A DNA stretch of 64,000 nucleotides. Source: an uncultured Paenibacillaceae bacterium (GTDB lineage Bacteria > Bacillota > Bacilli > Paenibacillales > K13). Below are positions 1 to 8,611 of the stretch, one piece after another (the stretch's first letter is position 1; each line of letters starts with the position of its first letter). The position numbers and the translations under genes were made by a program. The DNA is taken from positions 1 to 64,000 of the forward strand of contig CAJXLT010000005.1 in NCBI GenBank assembly GCA_913056365.1, read 5' to 3'. The notes beneath the pieces were generated by a model. That model saw only the letters and a program-made list of their open reading frames with translations. It searched no databases and had not been told where the DNA came from.

Positions 1-77
1 ATCCGAGCTACACGGGGACTTGGCTCCTCCCGCGACCGGACTTTCACCAGCTAGAAGATGCGTGCCTCTGGGCACGC
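1..77 (-). mobile_element. 5' end of a group IIC (bacterial class C) intron, cut by the window edge
   Basis: Read on the minus strand from about 77 leftward, the sequence starts GCGTGCCC, closes a short hairpin with GGCACGC, then has a second stem containing GGTGAAAGTCC and later GCCAAGT and TAGC. From memory, the domain I start of the Oceanobacillus group IIC intron has the same order: GUGUGCCC, a GGGUGAGAGUCCC stem, then GGCAGAAGU and UUAGC. Insertion just after the T-tract of an intrinsic terminator (metK, 86-134) is the usual class C target choice. The reverse transcriptase, domain V and 3' end would lie off the left edge, so this could be a full intron or a fragment. The first base pair region reads GCGTG rather than GTGYG. 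Confidence 0.55.
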
Positions 78-85
78 TAATAACG

Positions 86-134
86 AAAAAACCCGCTTAT
101 GATCGAATGCCATCATTCCATCATAAGCGGGTTT
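86..134 (-). terminator. Intrinsic terminator of metK
   Basis: A perfect 15-bp inverted repeat (arms 89-103 and 120-134, core CCCGCTTATGAT) is followed on the minus strand by six T residues. It sits about 40 bp beyond the metK stop codon. The T-run continues into the presumed group IIC intron insertion site. Confidence 0.87.
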
Positions 135-171
135 GTGCTAGGTCATAATAAGAGCATCAGGTACAGATCGC

Positions 172-1374
172 TTATTGCGCCTTCGCCTTCAACAGCTCAG
201 CCTTATCCGTGCGCTCCCAAGGCACGTCCAGATCGTTGCGGCCGAAGTGCCCATACGCCGCTGTCTGCTTGTAGATCGGACGGCGCAGATCAAGCATCTG
301 AATAATGCCAGTCGGGCGCAGATCGAACAGCTCTCGAATGAGCTCTACGAGCTTCTCCTCGCTCACCTTGCCTGTCCCATACGTATCCACACTAATGGAT
401 ACAGGCTGCGCAACCCCGATCGCATAAGCAAGCTGGATCTCGCACTTCTCAGCCAAGCCTGCAGCGACGATATTCTTCGCCACATAACGTGCGGCATAAG
501 CAGCGGAACGGTCCACCTTCGTCGGATCCTTGCCCGAGAAGGCACCGCCGCCATGGCGGGCATAGCCGCCGTAAGTATCGACAATAATCTTGCGTCCCGT
601 CAGTCCGGCATCGCCTTGCGGTCCGCCGATGACGAAGCGTCCAGTCGGATTAATGAAATAATTCGTCGCTTCATCAAGCAGCTCCTCCGGTACAACCGGC
701 TTAATCACCTGCTCCTTAATGTCGCGTGTGATCGTCTCAAGCGTAATATCTTCGTGGTGCTGTGTCGAGACGACGATCGTATCCACCCGTACCGGCTTGT
801 TGTTCTCATCATATTCAATCGTTACTTGCGTCTTGCCGTCCGGGCGCAGATAATCGAGCGTGCCGTCCTTGCGCACTTCAGATAAGCGGCGAGACAAGCG
901 GTGAGCCAGCGCGATTGGCAGCGGCATCAGCTCAGGCGTCTCATTCACAGCATACCCGAACATCAGGCCCTGATCGCCCGCACCAATATTCGCAGTCTCC
1001 GCAGAAGTATCGCCGTCGCGCGATTCCAGCGCTGCATTCACACCTGCTGCGATATCAGCGGACTGCTCATTCAGCGATGTCAATACGGCGCAAGTATTCG
1101 AGTCGAACCCGTACTTCGCGCGGGTGTATCCAATATCGCGAATCGTCTCGCGAACAATCTTAGGAATATCTACATAATCAGCCTTGCTCGAAATCTCACC
1201 AATGACCAATACCAAACCCGTAGCTACAGACACTTCACATGCTACGCGAGCATGAGGGTCTTCCTTCAAGAACGCGTCCAACACAGCATCCGAAATCTGA
1301 TCGCAAATCTTGTCCGGATGACCTTCTGTAACCGATTCCGACGTAAATAGACGACGTGTGCGCTGCAAAGCCAT
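172..1374 (-). CDS. metK: S-adenosylmethionine synthetase MetK
   Basis: Makes S-adenosylmethionine from methionine and ATP in the cytosol, releasing phosphate and pyrophosphate. The 400-residue product has the usual family length. Visible signatures are HPDK near residue 19, [12 protein letters not shown] at about 131-142 and the [16 protein letters not shown] phosphate loop at about 275-289. The frame stays open 25 codons further upstream, but the ATG at 1374 is preferred: GGAGG lies about 9 nt before it and the protein then begins [15 protein letters not shown] as in homologues. It has its own promoter (1456-1484), a leader hairpin and a strong terminator, so it looks monocistronic. I see no S-box-like folded leader; the leader is only about 75 nt. 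Confidence 0.98.
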   Translation of the reverse strand: MALQRTRRLFTSESVTEGHPDKICDQISDAVLDAFLKEDPHARVACEVSVATGLVLVIGEISSKADYVDIPKIVRETIRDIGYTRAKYGFDSNTCAVLTSLNEQSADIAAGVNAALESRDGDTSAETANIGAGDQGLMFGYAVNETPELMPLPIALAHRLSRRLSEVRKDGTLDYLRPDGKTQVTIEYDENNKPVRVDTIVVSTQHHEDITLETITRDIKEQVIKPVVPEELLDEATNYFINPTGRFVIGGPQGDAGLTGRKIIVDTYGGYARHGGGAFSGKDPTKVDRSAAYAARYVAKNIVAAGLAEKCEIQLAYAIGVAQPVSISVDTYGTGKVSEEKLVELIRELFDLRPTGIIQMLDLRRPIYKQTAAYGHFGRNDLDVPWERTDKAELLKAKAQ

Positions 1375-1406
1375 AAGTCCTAACCTCCTATACAGAACAA
1401 AAAATG

Positions 1407-1431
1407 AACCTTTTCCGCTCTGGAAAAGGTT
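1407..1431 (-). promoter_or_regulatory. Terminator-like hairpin in the metK leader
   Basis: Arms AACCTTTTCC (1422-1431 read on minus) and GGAAAAGGTT (1407-1416) form a perfect 10-bp stem with a 5-nt loop. Six Ts follow a few bases later on the minus strand. It lies between the presumed transcription start (about 1449) and the metK ribosome binding site, so it could act as an early attenuator or a 5' stabilising hairpin. No competing antiterminator fold was found by eye. Confidence 0.4.
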
Positions 1432-1455
1432 GACACATGCTATCTTCAACTTATA

Positions 1456-1484
1456 ATGTTACTGTATTTATCGAGGAAAGTCAA
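1456..1484 (-). promoter_or_regulatory. Probable sigma-A promoter of metK
   Basis: On the minus strand TTGACT (1479-1484) is followed after exactly 17 bp by TAACAT (1456-1461). This predicts a start near 1449 and a leader of about 75 nt ahead of the metK ATG at 1374. The assignment rests on spacing and consensus match only. Confidence 0.5.
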
Positions 1485-1549
1485 TGAATGCCCGATACGC
1501 ACGAATGATGCAACAATATGGTGGAAATGCTAATCGAGATGATCGCGTG

Positions 1550-1837
1550 CTACCCGTTCAACAACGTCTCTTCGGCACGCTGCACCAGACGGGCTGTAAT
1601 CGACCCGCCTACGAACCCGGCGTCTCTGCTGGCGATGTGGCCCCAGTAATCTTCCTTCATCTGCCCTTGCGGAATCGCGCCAAGCTCTGTCGCGAATTCT
1701 GTATCCGCACCAACAGCACCGGCCGCATACGAACCGACCGGCAGCCCAAGCTCTGCCGCAATCTCATACTTCAGTTGATCGATCGCCGCGTGGCATTCCG
1801 GTACGATCTTCGTACGTCCTGATTGCCCTCTACCCAT
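1550..1837 (-). CDS. Small acid-soluble spore protein, alpha/beta type
   Basis: A 95-residue member of the alpha/beta SASP family, which coats and protects DNA in the dormant spore and is degraded at germination. The two family blocks are visible: KYEIAAELGL (about residues 24-33) and GGSITARLVQRAEETL near the C-terminus. The start at 1837 (MGRGQSGRTK) is chosen because GGAGGTGA lies 5 nt upstream; the frame is open for 14 further codons without such a site. It is flanked by metK and an unrelated small gene, so it is probably expressed alone in the forespore. A CACACTA word about 40 bp upstream resembles a sigma-G -10 element, but no convincing -35 accompanies it. Confidence 0.95.
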   Translation of the reverse strand: MGRGQSGRTKIVPECHAAIDQLKYEIAAELGLPVGSYAAGAVGADTEFATELGAIPQGQMKEDYWGHIASRDAGFVGGSITARLVQRAEETLLNG

Positions 1838-1978
1838 AGGTGTCACCTCCTCATTGTCGATGTAGGAATAGTGTGCCACCTAGCCAGCGCCTCAACCGTA
1901 TAAGAAGTTAGCAGTCCATAGAGATGCTGTTAATGCGGGCAATATCATGCAGGAAGCGTACTTCAGTGCTACACAACG

Positions 1979-2101
1979 CTACAACCACCAATACCAGACC
2001 GCAGCAAGCATCGTCAGCCATAGCAATCCGCCCAAGCATACCCCCCAGATCATGCCGCGCACAACGCCTAGCGGGTCCTCCCTGTCCGATTCATGAAGCA
2101 T
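1979..2101 (-). CDS. Small single-span membrane protein (40 aa)
   Basis: This tiny reading frame encodes a charged N-terminus (MLHESDREDP), then one hydrophobic segment of about 22 residues ending WYWWL. I do not recognise the family. The start at 2101 is preferred to longer versions because a TATAAT box at 2121-2126 (minus strand) would place transcription initiation around 2114, and the purine-rich run GGGGGCGAGGGG directly precedes this ATG. The gene stands alone between a SASP gene and an exported protein gene. It could be a small sporulation or envelope peptide. Its coding status rests on the membrane segment and the site spacing only. Confidence 0.4.
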   Translation of the reverse strand: MLHESDREDPLGVVRGMIWGVCLGGLLWLTMLAAVWYWWL

Positions 2102-2290
2102 AACCCCTCGCCCCCTGTACATTATATTCTTACGTACAAGGTTGCCACATTGTTGATCGAATAAACCTCTAGCTTGCCGGCAAGAGTAAGAACAAGGTCG
2201 CGAACGAGTGGATAACATATAAAAAAATCCCGAAGAACAGCATGTCCGCCATTCCCCAGGATCCGTTGAGTGTATCCTAACTGAAACCTT

Positions 2291-2806
2291 TTACTCCACA
2301 GTATTACCATCCGCGTCCACCTTCAAGTACCCGCCGCGAACCATCAGGATAACCTGCACTGCCTCGCGGTCACTGTGCTGCAGACCTCGCCCTTCGCGCG
2401 GATTGACGAGCAGATGATTCAGCTCCACCGCACTGCCCGGCTTCACATCTACCCCAGACGTGACGTCTGGAATGCCGTCCACCGTGCCGCTTACCACCTG
2501 CGTCTGGCCTACGCGAACGATCATCTCTGTACCCGCTCCGGCATACAGCGTCTGGCCTGCCGCGAGCGTCACAACCTCCAGCGAAGCAGAGCCGCCGACC
2601 GTGCCACCCACATTCTCGAACTCTTCTTTCACCAGCTGACTGAGCTTCTCATCTACATAACTCTTAGAAACTAGCGGATCATCCGCCGAGCCCGGCTGAT
2701 TCGGATTAATCACACTATCCGCCCACGTCACAGCGTACGAGCCTCCCCAAGTTCCGCCTGCAAGCAAGGCAACTGCAAGCAGGATGCGCATCCATTTGTT
2801 GTTCAA
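2291..2806 (-). CDS. Exported protein of unknown function
   Basis: A 171-residue protein with an N-terminal hydrophobic signal or anchor segment (about residues 7-25, ending near YAVTWADS). A mostly beta-rich, Gly/Val-rich extracellular part follows, including YAGAGTEMIVRVGQT and DVKPGSAVELNHLL. I do not recognise a named domain. The start is TTG at 2806 with GGAGGAGA about 7 nt upstream, which is the only good ribosome binding site in the frame. The gene sits between the glycan locus and metK. The C-terminal half, with repeated short strands and NPREGRGL, suggests a small beta-barrel or jelly-roll fold, which is inference. Confidence 0.72.
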   Translation of the reverse strand: MNNKWMRILLAVALLAGGTWGGSYAVTWADSVINPNQPGSADDPLVSKSYVDEKLSQLVKEEFENVGGTVGGSASLEVVTLAAGQTLYAGAGTEMIVRVGQTQVVSGTVDGIPDVTSGVDVKPGSAVELNHLLVNPREGRGLQHSDREAVQVILMVRGGYLKVDADGNTVE

Positions 2807-2946
2807 AGCTTATTCTCCTCCCATGCATGCGTGCTGCCGCCTGCGCTTCCGCCGCATCCGGCACAACCGATTCTCTTGCTACTTCTTCTATGATAGCTTA
2901 CTAGATTAGACGTCGGCAAGGGGGAGAAAGTTGTGGGGATGCGGAG

Positions 2947-3738
2947 TTACATGTCCGCAGTAATACGCTGATCGGACACCACAATAAAGTAATCGTTCTT
3001 CAAGTTTTCCTTATTATACGTCAACCTTGTTCCGTCCAGCTTCAACATCAGACCGCCTGCAGCCTCCACAACAGCTTGTCCGGCAGCTGTGTCCCATTCC
3101 ATCGTCGGTCCCATTCGCGGATAAATATGCGCACTACCTTCAGCAACCGCGCATATCTTCAACGAGCTTCCCCGCTGAATTCTTCGTATATCGGAGAACC
3201 TGGTTTGAAGCTTGACTAGTAGAGATTCCAGTTCAGGACTTGGATGGGAACGACTTTCCACCAATGTTAATGCATCATCGAGTGCAAACTGAACATGAAT
3301 AGGCTCTTTTGTACCTTCTCGATCTATTTTATATGCCCCTTCTCCAGAGACCCCGACATATACAATTCCTTCGACTGGCACACTGACTACACCTAGGACC
3401 GGAACTCCCTGTTCGATTAATGCGATGTTCACTGTGAAGTCGCCATTTCGCTTCACGAATTCCTTCGTTCCATCCAGCGGATCCACTAACCAGAATCGTT
3501 CCCAATGCTTGCGCTCATCGTATGACAGATGCTTCCCTTCCTCCGATAGAATCGGAATGTCCGGATACAACTGTGCCAGTCGTGATTGAATGACCGTATG
3601 GGAAGCTTTGTCTGCAGCCGTTAATGGAGACTCGTCCTCCTTCGTTTCCACAGTAAAATCCGTTTCATACACTTCCATAATTTTGTCTCCAGCGTCTTGG
3701 ACAACAGCAATCAATTGCTTGACATCAATTCCGTGCAT
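2947..3738 (-). CDS. cysQ: 3'(2'),5'-bisphosphate nucleotidase (CysQ-type PAP phosphatase)
   Basis: A member of the inositol monophosphatase superfamily that most likely hydrolyses 3'-phosphoadenosine 5'-phosphate (PAP), the inhibitory by-product of PAPS-dependent sulfotransfer. Metal-site motifs are present in order: EDESPLT (34-40), SEEGKH (65-70), DPLDGT (86-91) and WDTAAG (215-220). The 263-residue length is typical. AGGAGGGACTT precedes the ATG and overlaps the end of cysC, 9 bp upstream, so the two are translationally linked. Pairing with cysC and with two sulfotransferase genes in the same locus argues for a role in sulfation turnover rather than inositol metabolism. Family assignment is firm; substrate is inferred from context. 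Confidence 0.92.
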   Translation of the reverse strand: MHGIDVKQLIAVVQDAGDKIMEVYETDFTVETKEDESPLTAADKASHTVIQSRLAQLYPDIPILSEEGKHLSYDERKHWERFWLVDPLDGTKEFVKRNGDFTVNIALIEQGVPVLGVVSVPVEGIVYVGVSGEGAYKIDREGTKEPIHVQFALDDALTLVESRSHPSPELESLLVKLQTRFSDIRRIQRGSSLKICAVAEGSAHIYPRMGPTMEWDTAAGQAVVEAAGGLMLKLDGTRLTYNKENLKNDYFIVVSDQRITADM

Positions 3739-3747
3739 AAGTCCCTC

Positions 3748-4362
3748 CTACTCCTCGTCTTGTATATAACCCTGATCCTTCAAGTAATTGATAATTTGTG
3801 CAACTGATTCATCGATGGATTGGCTTTCCGAATTCACGATAATTTCTGCAGTCAACGGCTCCTCATATGGAGCAGAAACGCCGGTAAATTGCTTGATTTC
3901 TCCACGCATTGCTTTCTCATAGAGTCCCTTAGGGTCTCTTCGAGCACACTCATCCACCGAGCATCGTACATACACCTCGATGAACTCACCATCAGCAAAT
4001 CGTGAGCGTACCATATCACGGTCTTCACGATATGGGGAGATGAAAGCGCTCAGCGCAAATAGCCCTGCGTCTACAAACAGTTTGGATACTTCACCGATTC
4101 TACGGATGTTTTCCTTGCGATCCTCGGGACTGAAGCCTAGATTGTTATTCAAACCATGCCTTATATTATCCCCATCTAATACGTAGGAGCGAATACCACG
4201 GTTATACAGTTCTCTCTCCACTGCTGTTGACAAAGTAGACTTCCCCGCACCGGATAATCCTGTGAACCATAGCACACAACTTCTATGTTGATTCAGCTCG
4301 TGCCTCTCTTCTCGGCTCACATGATTATGATGCCAGACAATATTCTCAGACTTCACCTTCAT
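3748..4362 (-). CDS. cysC: Adenylylsulfate (APS) kinase
   Basis: Phosphorylates adenosine 5'-phosphosulfate to PAPS, the sulfate donor for sulfotransferases. The P-loop GLSGAGKS lies at about residues 35-42, the APS-binding ISPYR at 108-112, DPKGLYEKA follows, and FTGVSAPYE is at 159-167. Length (204 aa) fits stand-alone CysC. The ATG at 4362 is preferred over a GTG four codons earlier because AAAGGTGG lies 8 nt upstream. It is followed by cysQ in an operon-like pair. No ATP sulfurylase is visible here, so APS must come from elsewhere in the genome. The neighbourhood (two sulfotransferases upstream in the same glycan locus) suggests the PAPS is used for polymer sulfation. Confidence 0.97.
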   Translation of the reverse strand: MKVKSENIVWHHNHVSREERHELNQHRSCVLWFTGLSGAGKSTLSTAVERELYNRGIRSYVLDGDNIRHGLNNNLGFSPEDRKENIRRIGEVSKLFVDAGLFALSAFISPYREDRDMVRSRFADGEFIEVYVRCSVDECARRDPKGLYEKAMRGEIKQFTGVSAPYEEPLTAEIIVNSESQSIDESVAQIINYLKDQGYIQDEE

Positions 4363-4524
4363 GAACTGATCCACCTTTCGAGATATCTACCATCCTACTA
4401 TGATAACCGAAACGGTTACAAGCATATAGTGTACATTTATTGGAACCCAATCGCAATACCATTATAACCGAACAAATCGATTACTTCGATGATTCTTCTT
4501 CATTTCCTCTACAGCTGAGTATAC

Positions 4525-4998
4525 TCAGTTACCAGACGCTCGCAATGCCTTGTAGACTCTTCGCATCAAGCTCACAGATGCATAGAGACCAATACCGACT
4601 ATTGCACCTATACTGTCGATCCAGACATCGCGGATTTCCGGTCCACGACCGGGGACAAATTGCTGATGCCACTCATCCGACACCGCGTAAGTTATGCAGA
4701 TCAGTAGAGAGTACACCACACACTTCTGCCACGCAATACTGAATCTTCTCATTGCCTGAATCACTAGTATGCCGAGAATGAGGTAGGCGATAAAATGTGC
4801 GTTCTTACGAACCACACGATTGAGATGAAGAATATTCATATCCTCGCTCGCACTCACATATTCAACAGTGTAGGCGACATGTTCCGTTACCCCTGTGCTT
4901 AACCGGTTCGAATCAGTGGAGGTCTGTGAGGACAAATAAAAAATAACCGCCATCCATATGATGACGGCTAGCCAAGATACAGTGCGAATCACCCTCAT
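4525..4998 (-). CDS. VanZ-like family membrane protein
   Basis: A 157-residue integral membrane protein of the VanZ-like family. Diagnostic blocks are RKNAHFIAYLILG in the middle and SDEWHQQFVPGRGPEIRD with a following IDSIGA segment near the C-terminus. About four membrane spans are visible, the first near the N-terminus (TVSWLAVIIWMAVIFYL). The ATG at 4998 lies 4 bp after the ugd stop, so translation is probably coupled; a TTG 13 codons earlier inside ugd has no ribosome binding site. VanZ-like proteins recur in exopolysaccharide clusters of Firmicutes, but their function in that setting is not established. No terminator separates it clearly from cysC. Confidence 0.87.
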   Translation of the reverse strand: MRVIRTVSWLAVIIWMAVIFYLSSQTSTDSNRLSTGVTEHVAYTVEYVSASEDMNILHLNRVVRKNAHFIAYLILGILVIQAMRRFSIAWQKCVVYSLLICITYAVSDEWHQQFVPGRGPEIRDVWIDSIGAIVGIGLYASVSLMRRVYKALRASGN

Positions 4999-5002
4999 AC
5001 TA

Positions 5003-6325
5003 CTAATTATCTTCAACCGTAACCACCGGTCGTCCAATAGAATGATAGATAAAACCTGATTCCCTCATCAGTTCCAGGGAGAAGCAATTTCTGCCGTCTA
5101 CGATGATTGGTGCAGACATAAGCTGTTTGGCTTTCGCCAGATCAAGCAACTTCACTTGGTCCCATTCGGTAAGGATCACCGCAGCATCTGCATTCAGCAA
5201 GCACTCTTCAACATCCTCAGTATAGAGAACGCGATCACCAAAGTGGACCCTTGCTTCAGATAATGCAATTGGATCATAACACTTCAATGAAGCCCCCTGC
5301 CTCAATAGAGCAGGAATAATTTGCAGAGATGGAGCATCACGCATATCATCTGTATTCGGCTTAAATGCCAAGCCTAGAATCGCAATTGTTCTTCCCTTTA
5401 AGTCCCCAAGTACTTGTTCCAATTTGTTCACCACTACTAGCTTTTGCGCATCATTAGCAGCAATAACAGACTTCAGTAATCGGAAATTATAACCAACTGA
5501 ATCGGCTATATAGGCAAGGGCATGTGTATCTTTCGGGAAGCAAGATCCGCCATAACCAATTCCTGCTTGCAGAAACCGACTGCCGATACGCGAATCCATG
5601 CCCATACCTTTTGCTACTGATGTTACATCTGCACCCACTCGCTCACATACATTAGCAATAGCATTGATATAGGAAATTTTTGTAGCTAAGAAACAATTAG
5701 AAGCATATTTGATCATTTCAGCACTTTCCAGATCGGTGATTAGAAGATCCGTATCGAATGGTTCATGCAAGTCAGCTATGATTTGTGCTGCCTTATCGCT
5801 CGTTGCCCCGATAACAGCTCGCTCCATATTCATGCAATCAGACAATGCCGAGCCTTCTCGCAGAAATTCTGGATTCGACACAACATCAAACACAATTGAA
5901 GAATCGCGTAGATTCTCTCGAATCAATCGTTGTACCATACGCCCTGTACCTACTGGCACAGTACTCTTATTCACAATCACTTTGTAACTGTTCAAATGTT
6001 CGCCGATCGACTCCGCAACACCAATCACATAACGTAAATCTGCCTCTCCTGTGATTGTCATTGGCGTTCCTACTGCAATATAGATAATCTCTGCATCTTG
6101 AATAGCGGAAGGAATATCAGTCGTAAATGTGAGTCGACCTGCTTCCTTATTGCGTCGTACCATCTCTTCCAAGCCAGGTTCATAAATCGGAATTACACCA
6201 TTGTTTAGCTTTTTGATCTTTGAATTGTCAATATCACAACACACAACTTGATTCCCTATTTCCGCAAAGCAAGTGCCTGACACAAGTCCGACATAGCCCG
6301 TACCTATCACAGTAATTTTACTCAT
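5003..6325 (-). CDS. ugd: UDP-glucose 6-dehydrogenase
   Basis: Oxidises UDP-glucose to UDP-glucuronate with two NAD+. Visible elements are the Rossmann motif GTGYVG at about residues 8-13, TVPVGTG near 123, the substrate block NPEFLREG near 151 and the catalytic cysteine in GGSCFPKD at about residue 262. Length (440 aa) is normal. The ATG at 6325 is used because GGTGAT precedes it by 6 nt. The gene lies directly downstream of a UDP-glucuronate 4-epimerase gene, so together they can supply UDP-glucuronate and UDP-galacturonate to the glycan locus. UDP-glucose itself must be made by enzymes outside this window. Confidence 0.98.
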   Translation of the reverse strand: MSKITVIGTGYVGLVSGTCFAEIGNQVVCCDIDNSKIKKLNNGVIPIYEPGLEEMVRRNKEAGRLTFTTDIPSAIQDAEIIYIAVGTPMTITGEADLRYVIGVAESIGEHLNSYKVIVNKSTVPVGTGRMVQRLIRENLRDSSIVFDVVSNPEFLREGSALSDCMNMERAVIGATSDKAAQIIADLHEPFDTDLLITDLESAEMIKYASNCFLATKISYINAIANVCERVGADVTSVAKGMGMDSRIGSRFLQAGIGYGGSCFPKDTHALAYIADSVGYNFRLLKSVIAANDAQKLVVVNKLEQVLGDLKGRTIAILGLAFKPNTDDMRDAPSLQIIPALLRQGASLKCYDPIALSEARVHFGDRVLYTEDVEECLLNADAAVILTEWDQVKLLDLAKAKQLMSAPIIVDGRNCFSLELMRESGFIYHSIGRPVVTVEDN

Positions 6326-6398
6326 TTTTGTATCACCCAATCTTAGTGATAATCTTGGTCAATCGACCGATGAAATGTCACGGTCATCCCCAGATTTA

Positions 6399-7403
6399 TT
6401 ATTTTAACTTATAATAGTCTACATACCAGTCTGCGAATCGCTGTAAGCCTTCACTAATACTCGTTTTCGGACTGAAACCCGTAACTTCCTCCAATCGTTC
6501 TGTTGAGGCGTAGGTAGCTGGTACATCGCCAGGTTTCATGGGTTCATATTGTTTTTGAAAAACAACGGTCTTGCCCATCGCTCTACTGAACGAAAGTTCT
6601 AATGCTTCGATGAAGTCCATCAATTTAACAGGCGTATTGTTCCCTATATTATACACCTTGTGAAATGGCTCTTCGCTCGAAGAATGTTCCATTAACTTAA
6701 CGATCCCTGAAATAATATCATCAATATAAGTAAAATCTCGGTATAAGTCATTCTCAAAGTCACCATTATTAAAGATCCGAATGGCTTTTCCTTCAAAATG
6801 TTGCTGAGCAAAAGAGAAATAAGCCATATCTGGCCTCCCCCATGGGCCATATACGGTAAAGAATCGAAGTCCAGAAGCCGGAATTTGATATAGGTGACTG
6901 TATGAATGAGCCATTAACTCATTTGATTTCTTCGTAGCTGCATATAGGGATACCGGATGATCTACATGATCACTTTCTTCGAATGGTACTTTCTTATTCG
7001 CACCGTATACCGAACTGGATGAAGCATAGATCAAATGTATTACAGGATACCGTCTACAAGCTTCGAGAATATGAAAAGTGCCAACGAGATTACTTTGAAT
7101 ATATGCATCAGGATTCTCGATCGAATACCTCACACCAGCTTGAGCGGCTAGATGAACTACGTATTGAGGACTGTGCAATTGAAACAAGGACATCAATACA
7201 TCTTTATTCGCTAGATCAGTCTCCGTAAAATGAAATTTATCATACATGTCAAGTTGTGATAGCCGATCTTTCTTCAGTTGTACTTCGTAGTAATCGTTTA
7301 GATTATCTAATCCGATAACCTGATAACCATGTTCAAGTAAACTACGGGATAAATGAAAGCCTATAAATCCCGCTGCTCCTGTAACCAAACATACCTTCAT
7401 CAT
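6399..7403 (-). CDS. UDP-glucuronate 4-epimerase-like NAD-dependent epimerase
   Basis: An extended short-chain dehydrogenase/reductase of 334 residues. It shows the NAD motif TGAAGFIG (8-15), the catalytic Ser at about 129 in YASSSSVYG, and the YxxxK pair at about 154/158. The LDNLNDYYE segment and FTVYGPWGRPDMA are typical of the CapI/LpsL-type enzymes that interconvert UDP-glucuronate and UDP-galacturonate. Adjacent ugd supplies the substrate. Two ATGs in tandem follow a GGGGGA ribosome binding site; the first is taken as the start. A related UDP-glucose or dTDP-sugar specificity cannot be excluded by sequence reading alone, but the ugd pairing supports the uronate reaction. Confidence 0.92.
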   Translation of the reverse strand: MMKVCLVTGAAGFIGFHLSRSLLEHGYQVIGLDNLNDYYEVQLKKDRLSQLDMYDKFHFTETDLANKDVLMSLFQLHSPQYVVHLAAQAGVRYSIENPDAYIQSNLVGTFHILEACRRYPVIHLIYASSSSVYGANKKVPFEESDHVDHPVSLYAATKKSNELMAHSYSHLYQIPASGLRFFTVYGPWGRPDMAYFSFAQQHFEGKAIRIFNNGDFENDLYRDFTYIDDIISGIVKLMEHSSSEEPFHKVYNIGNNTPVKLMDFIEALELSFSRAMGKTVVFQKQYEPMKPGDVPATYASTERLEEVTGFSPKTSISEGLQRFADWYVDYYKLK

Positions 7404-7428
7404 AAACTTCCCCCAAGCAATTCATTCG

Positions 7429-8589
7429 TCATTCTAATATAAACTTACCACTCTGAAGTACAGACTCCAAATTAATAAGAACTTTTTCTTGTTCATCTTC
7501 ACTTAGATTAGAACCTGATGGTAGGCATAATCCTCTAGCAAACAAGGTATCGGATATACTTTCATGTTCAATGTGCGGATAGTATTCACAATTCTTAAAC
7601 AATGGCTGTAAATGTAACGGCTTCCATACTGGACGAGTCTCTATATTCTGTAGCTCTAACTTATCTATAATTTCATATGGTGAGATTGCATGGATGGTGG
7701 GATCGATTGTCATTGCCGTCAACCAACGAGTGGCTTTACCATAAGAAGCCTCCGGCATAAACTCAACCCCCTCGATCTTCGCAAGTCTTTCCACATAGGA
7801 TTGGAACACTTTCCTTCTTGCATCTACGCGATCTCCCAGCACTCGCAGCTGTCCCCTGCCAATCCCCGCTAGTACATTACTCATTCGATAATTGTAACCC
7901 TGCTCCTGGTGTTGATAATGCTTTGCCGGTTCCCGAGCTTGCGTGGACCAGAAGCGCGCCTTATCCAATGCATCCAGATCATCCGAAATCAAGGCACCAC
8001 CGCCTGAAGTTGTAATGATCTTATTTCCATTGAAAGAGTAAATTCCCAATTTACCCATTGCACCGCTCTGCTTCTCCTTATAAGTAGCGCCTAACGATTC
8101 CGCTGCATCCTCAATAACTGGTACTTGATAATGATTGCAAATTTCCATTATTGGATCCATGTCAGCACTTTGGCCATATAAATTGACTACAATTACAGCT
8201 TTCGGCAACTTTTCTGATCGTTTCGCCTCGGCAAATGCTCTTTCCAGCGCAAGAGGCGACATATTCCATGTCTCCGGTTCGGAATCAATAAAGACCGGGT
8301 TTGCGCCCTGATATAAGATAGGATTTGCACTTGCTACGAATGTAAGTGTAGAACAAAAGACATAATCTCCTGGCTGGACATCCAACAAACGCAAAGCCAA
8401 ATGGATGGCTGCTGTACCAGAGGAAAGAACAACAGCGCCAGCTGCACCTGAATATTGTGCCAGTTCTTTTTCAAATGCGTCAACGTTAGGACCTAATGGT
8501 GCAACCCAATTTGTTGAAAATGCTTCTTCCACAAATGTTCGTTCATACTCTCCTAAATGAGGAGCTGATAGATGTATCTTATTTGACAA
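7429..8589 (-). CDS. epsN: DegT/DnrJ/EryC1-family sugar aminotransferase (EpsN/PglE-like)
   Basis: A PLP-dependent aminotransferase acting on UDP-4-keto-sugars, expected to make the 4-amino sugar intermediate of UDP-N,N'-diacetylbacillosamine. The PLP lysine lies at about residue 190 in SFNGNKIITTSGGG; SSGTAAIHLAL (56-66) and EDAAESLGA (160-168) are the other cofactor-binding blocks. Length (386 aa) is standard. It lies next to the acetyltransferase and initiating transferase genes in the order epsL-epsM-epsN as transcribed. A matching 4,6-dehydratase is encoded at 19600-21531 in the same locus, completing the pathway. The reaction is inferred from this gene set; other 4-keto sugar substrates are possible. 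Confidence 0.94.
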   Translation of the reverse strand: MSNKIHLSAPHLGEYERTFVEEAFSTNWVAPLGPNVDAFEKELAQYSGAAGAVVLSSGTAAIHLALRLLDVQPGDYVFCSTLTFVASANPILYQGANPVFIDSEPETWNMSPLALERAFAEAKRSEKLPKAVIVVNLYGQSADMDPIMEICNHYQVPVIEDAAESLGATYKEKQSGAMGKLGIYSFNGNKIITTSGGGALISDDLDALDKARFWSTQAREPAKHYQHQEQGYNYRMSNVLAGIGRGQLRVLGDRVDARRKVFQSYVERLAKIEGVEFMPEASYGKATRWLTAMTIDPTIHAISPYEIIDKLELQNIETRPVWKPLHLQPLFKNCEYYPHIEHESISDTLFARGLCLPSGSNLSEDEQEKVLINLESVLQSGKFILE

Positions 8590-8611
8590 ATTCCGTTACC
8601 TCCAAGGGATT

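Noticed and set aside
175-885. Long plus-strand open frame opposite metK
   Set aside because: It is antisense to a clear metK reading frame, lacks a ribosome binding site and has no recognisable protein features.
1375-1549. SAM (S-box) riboswitch upstream of metK
   Set aside because: The leader is too short and lacks the conserved S-box core; only one simple hairpin is present.
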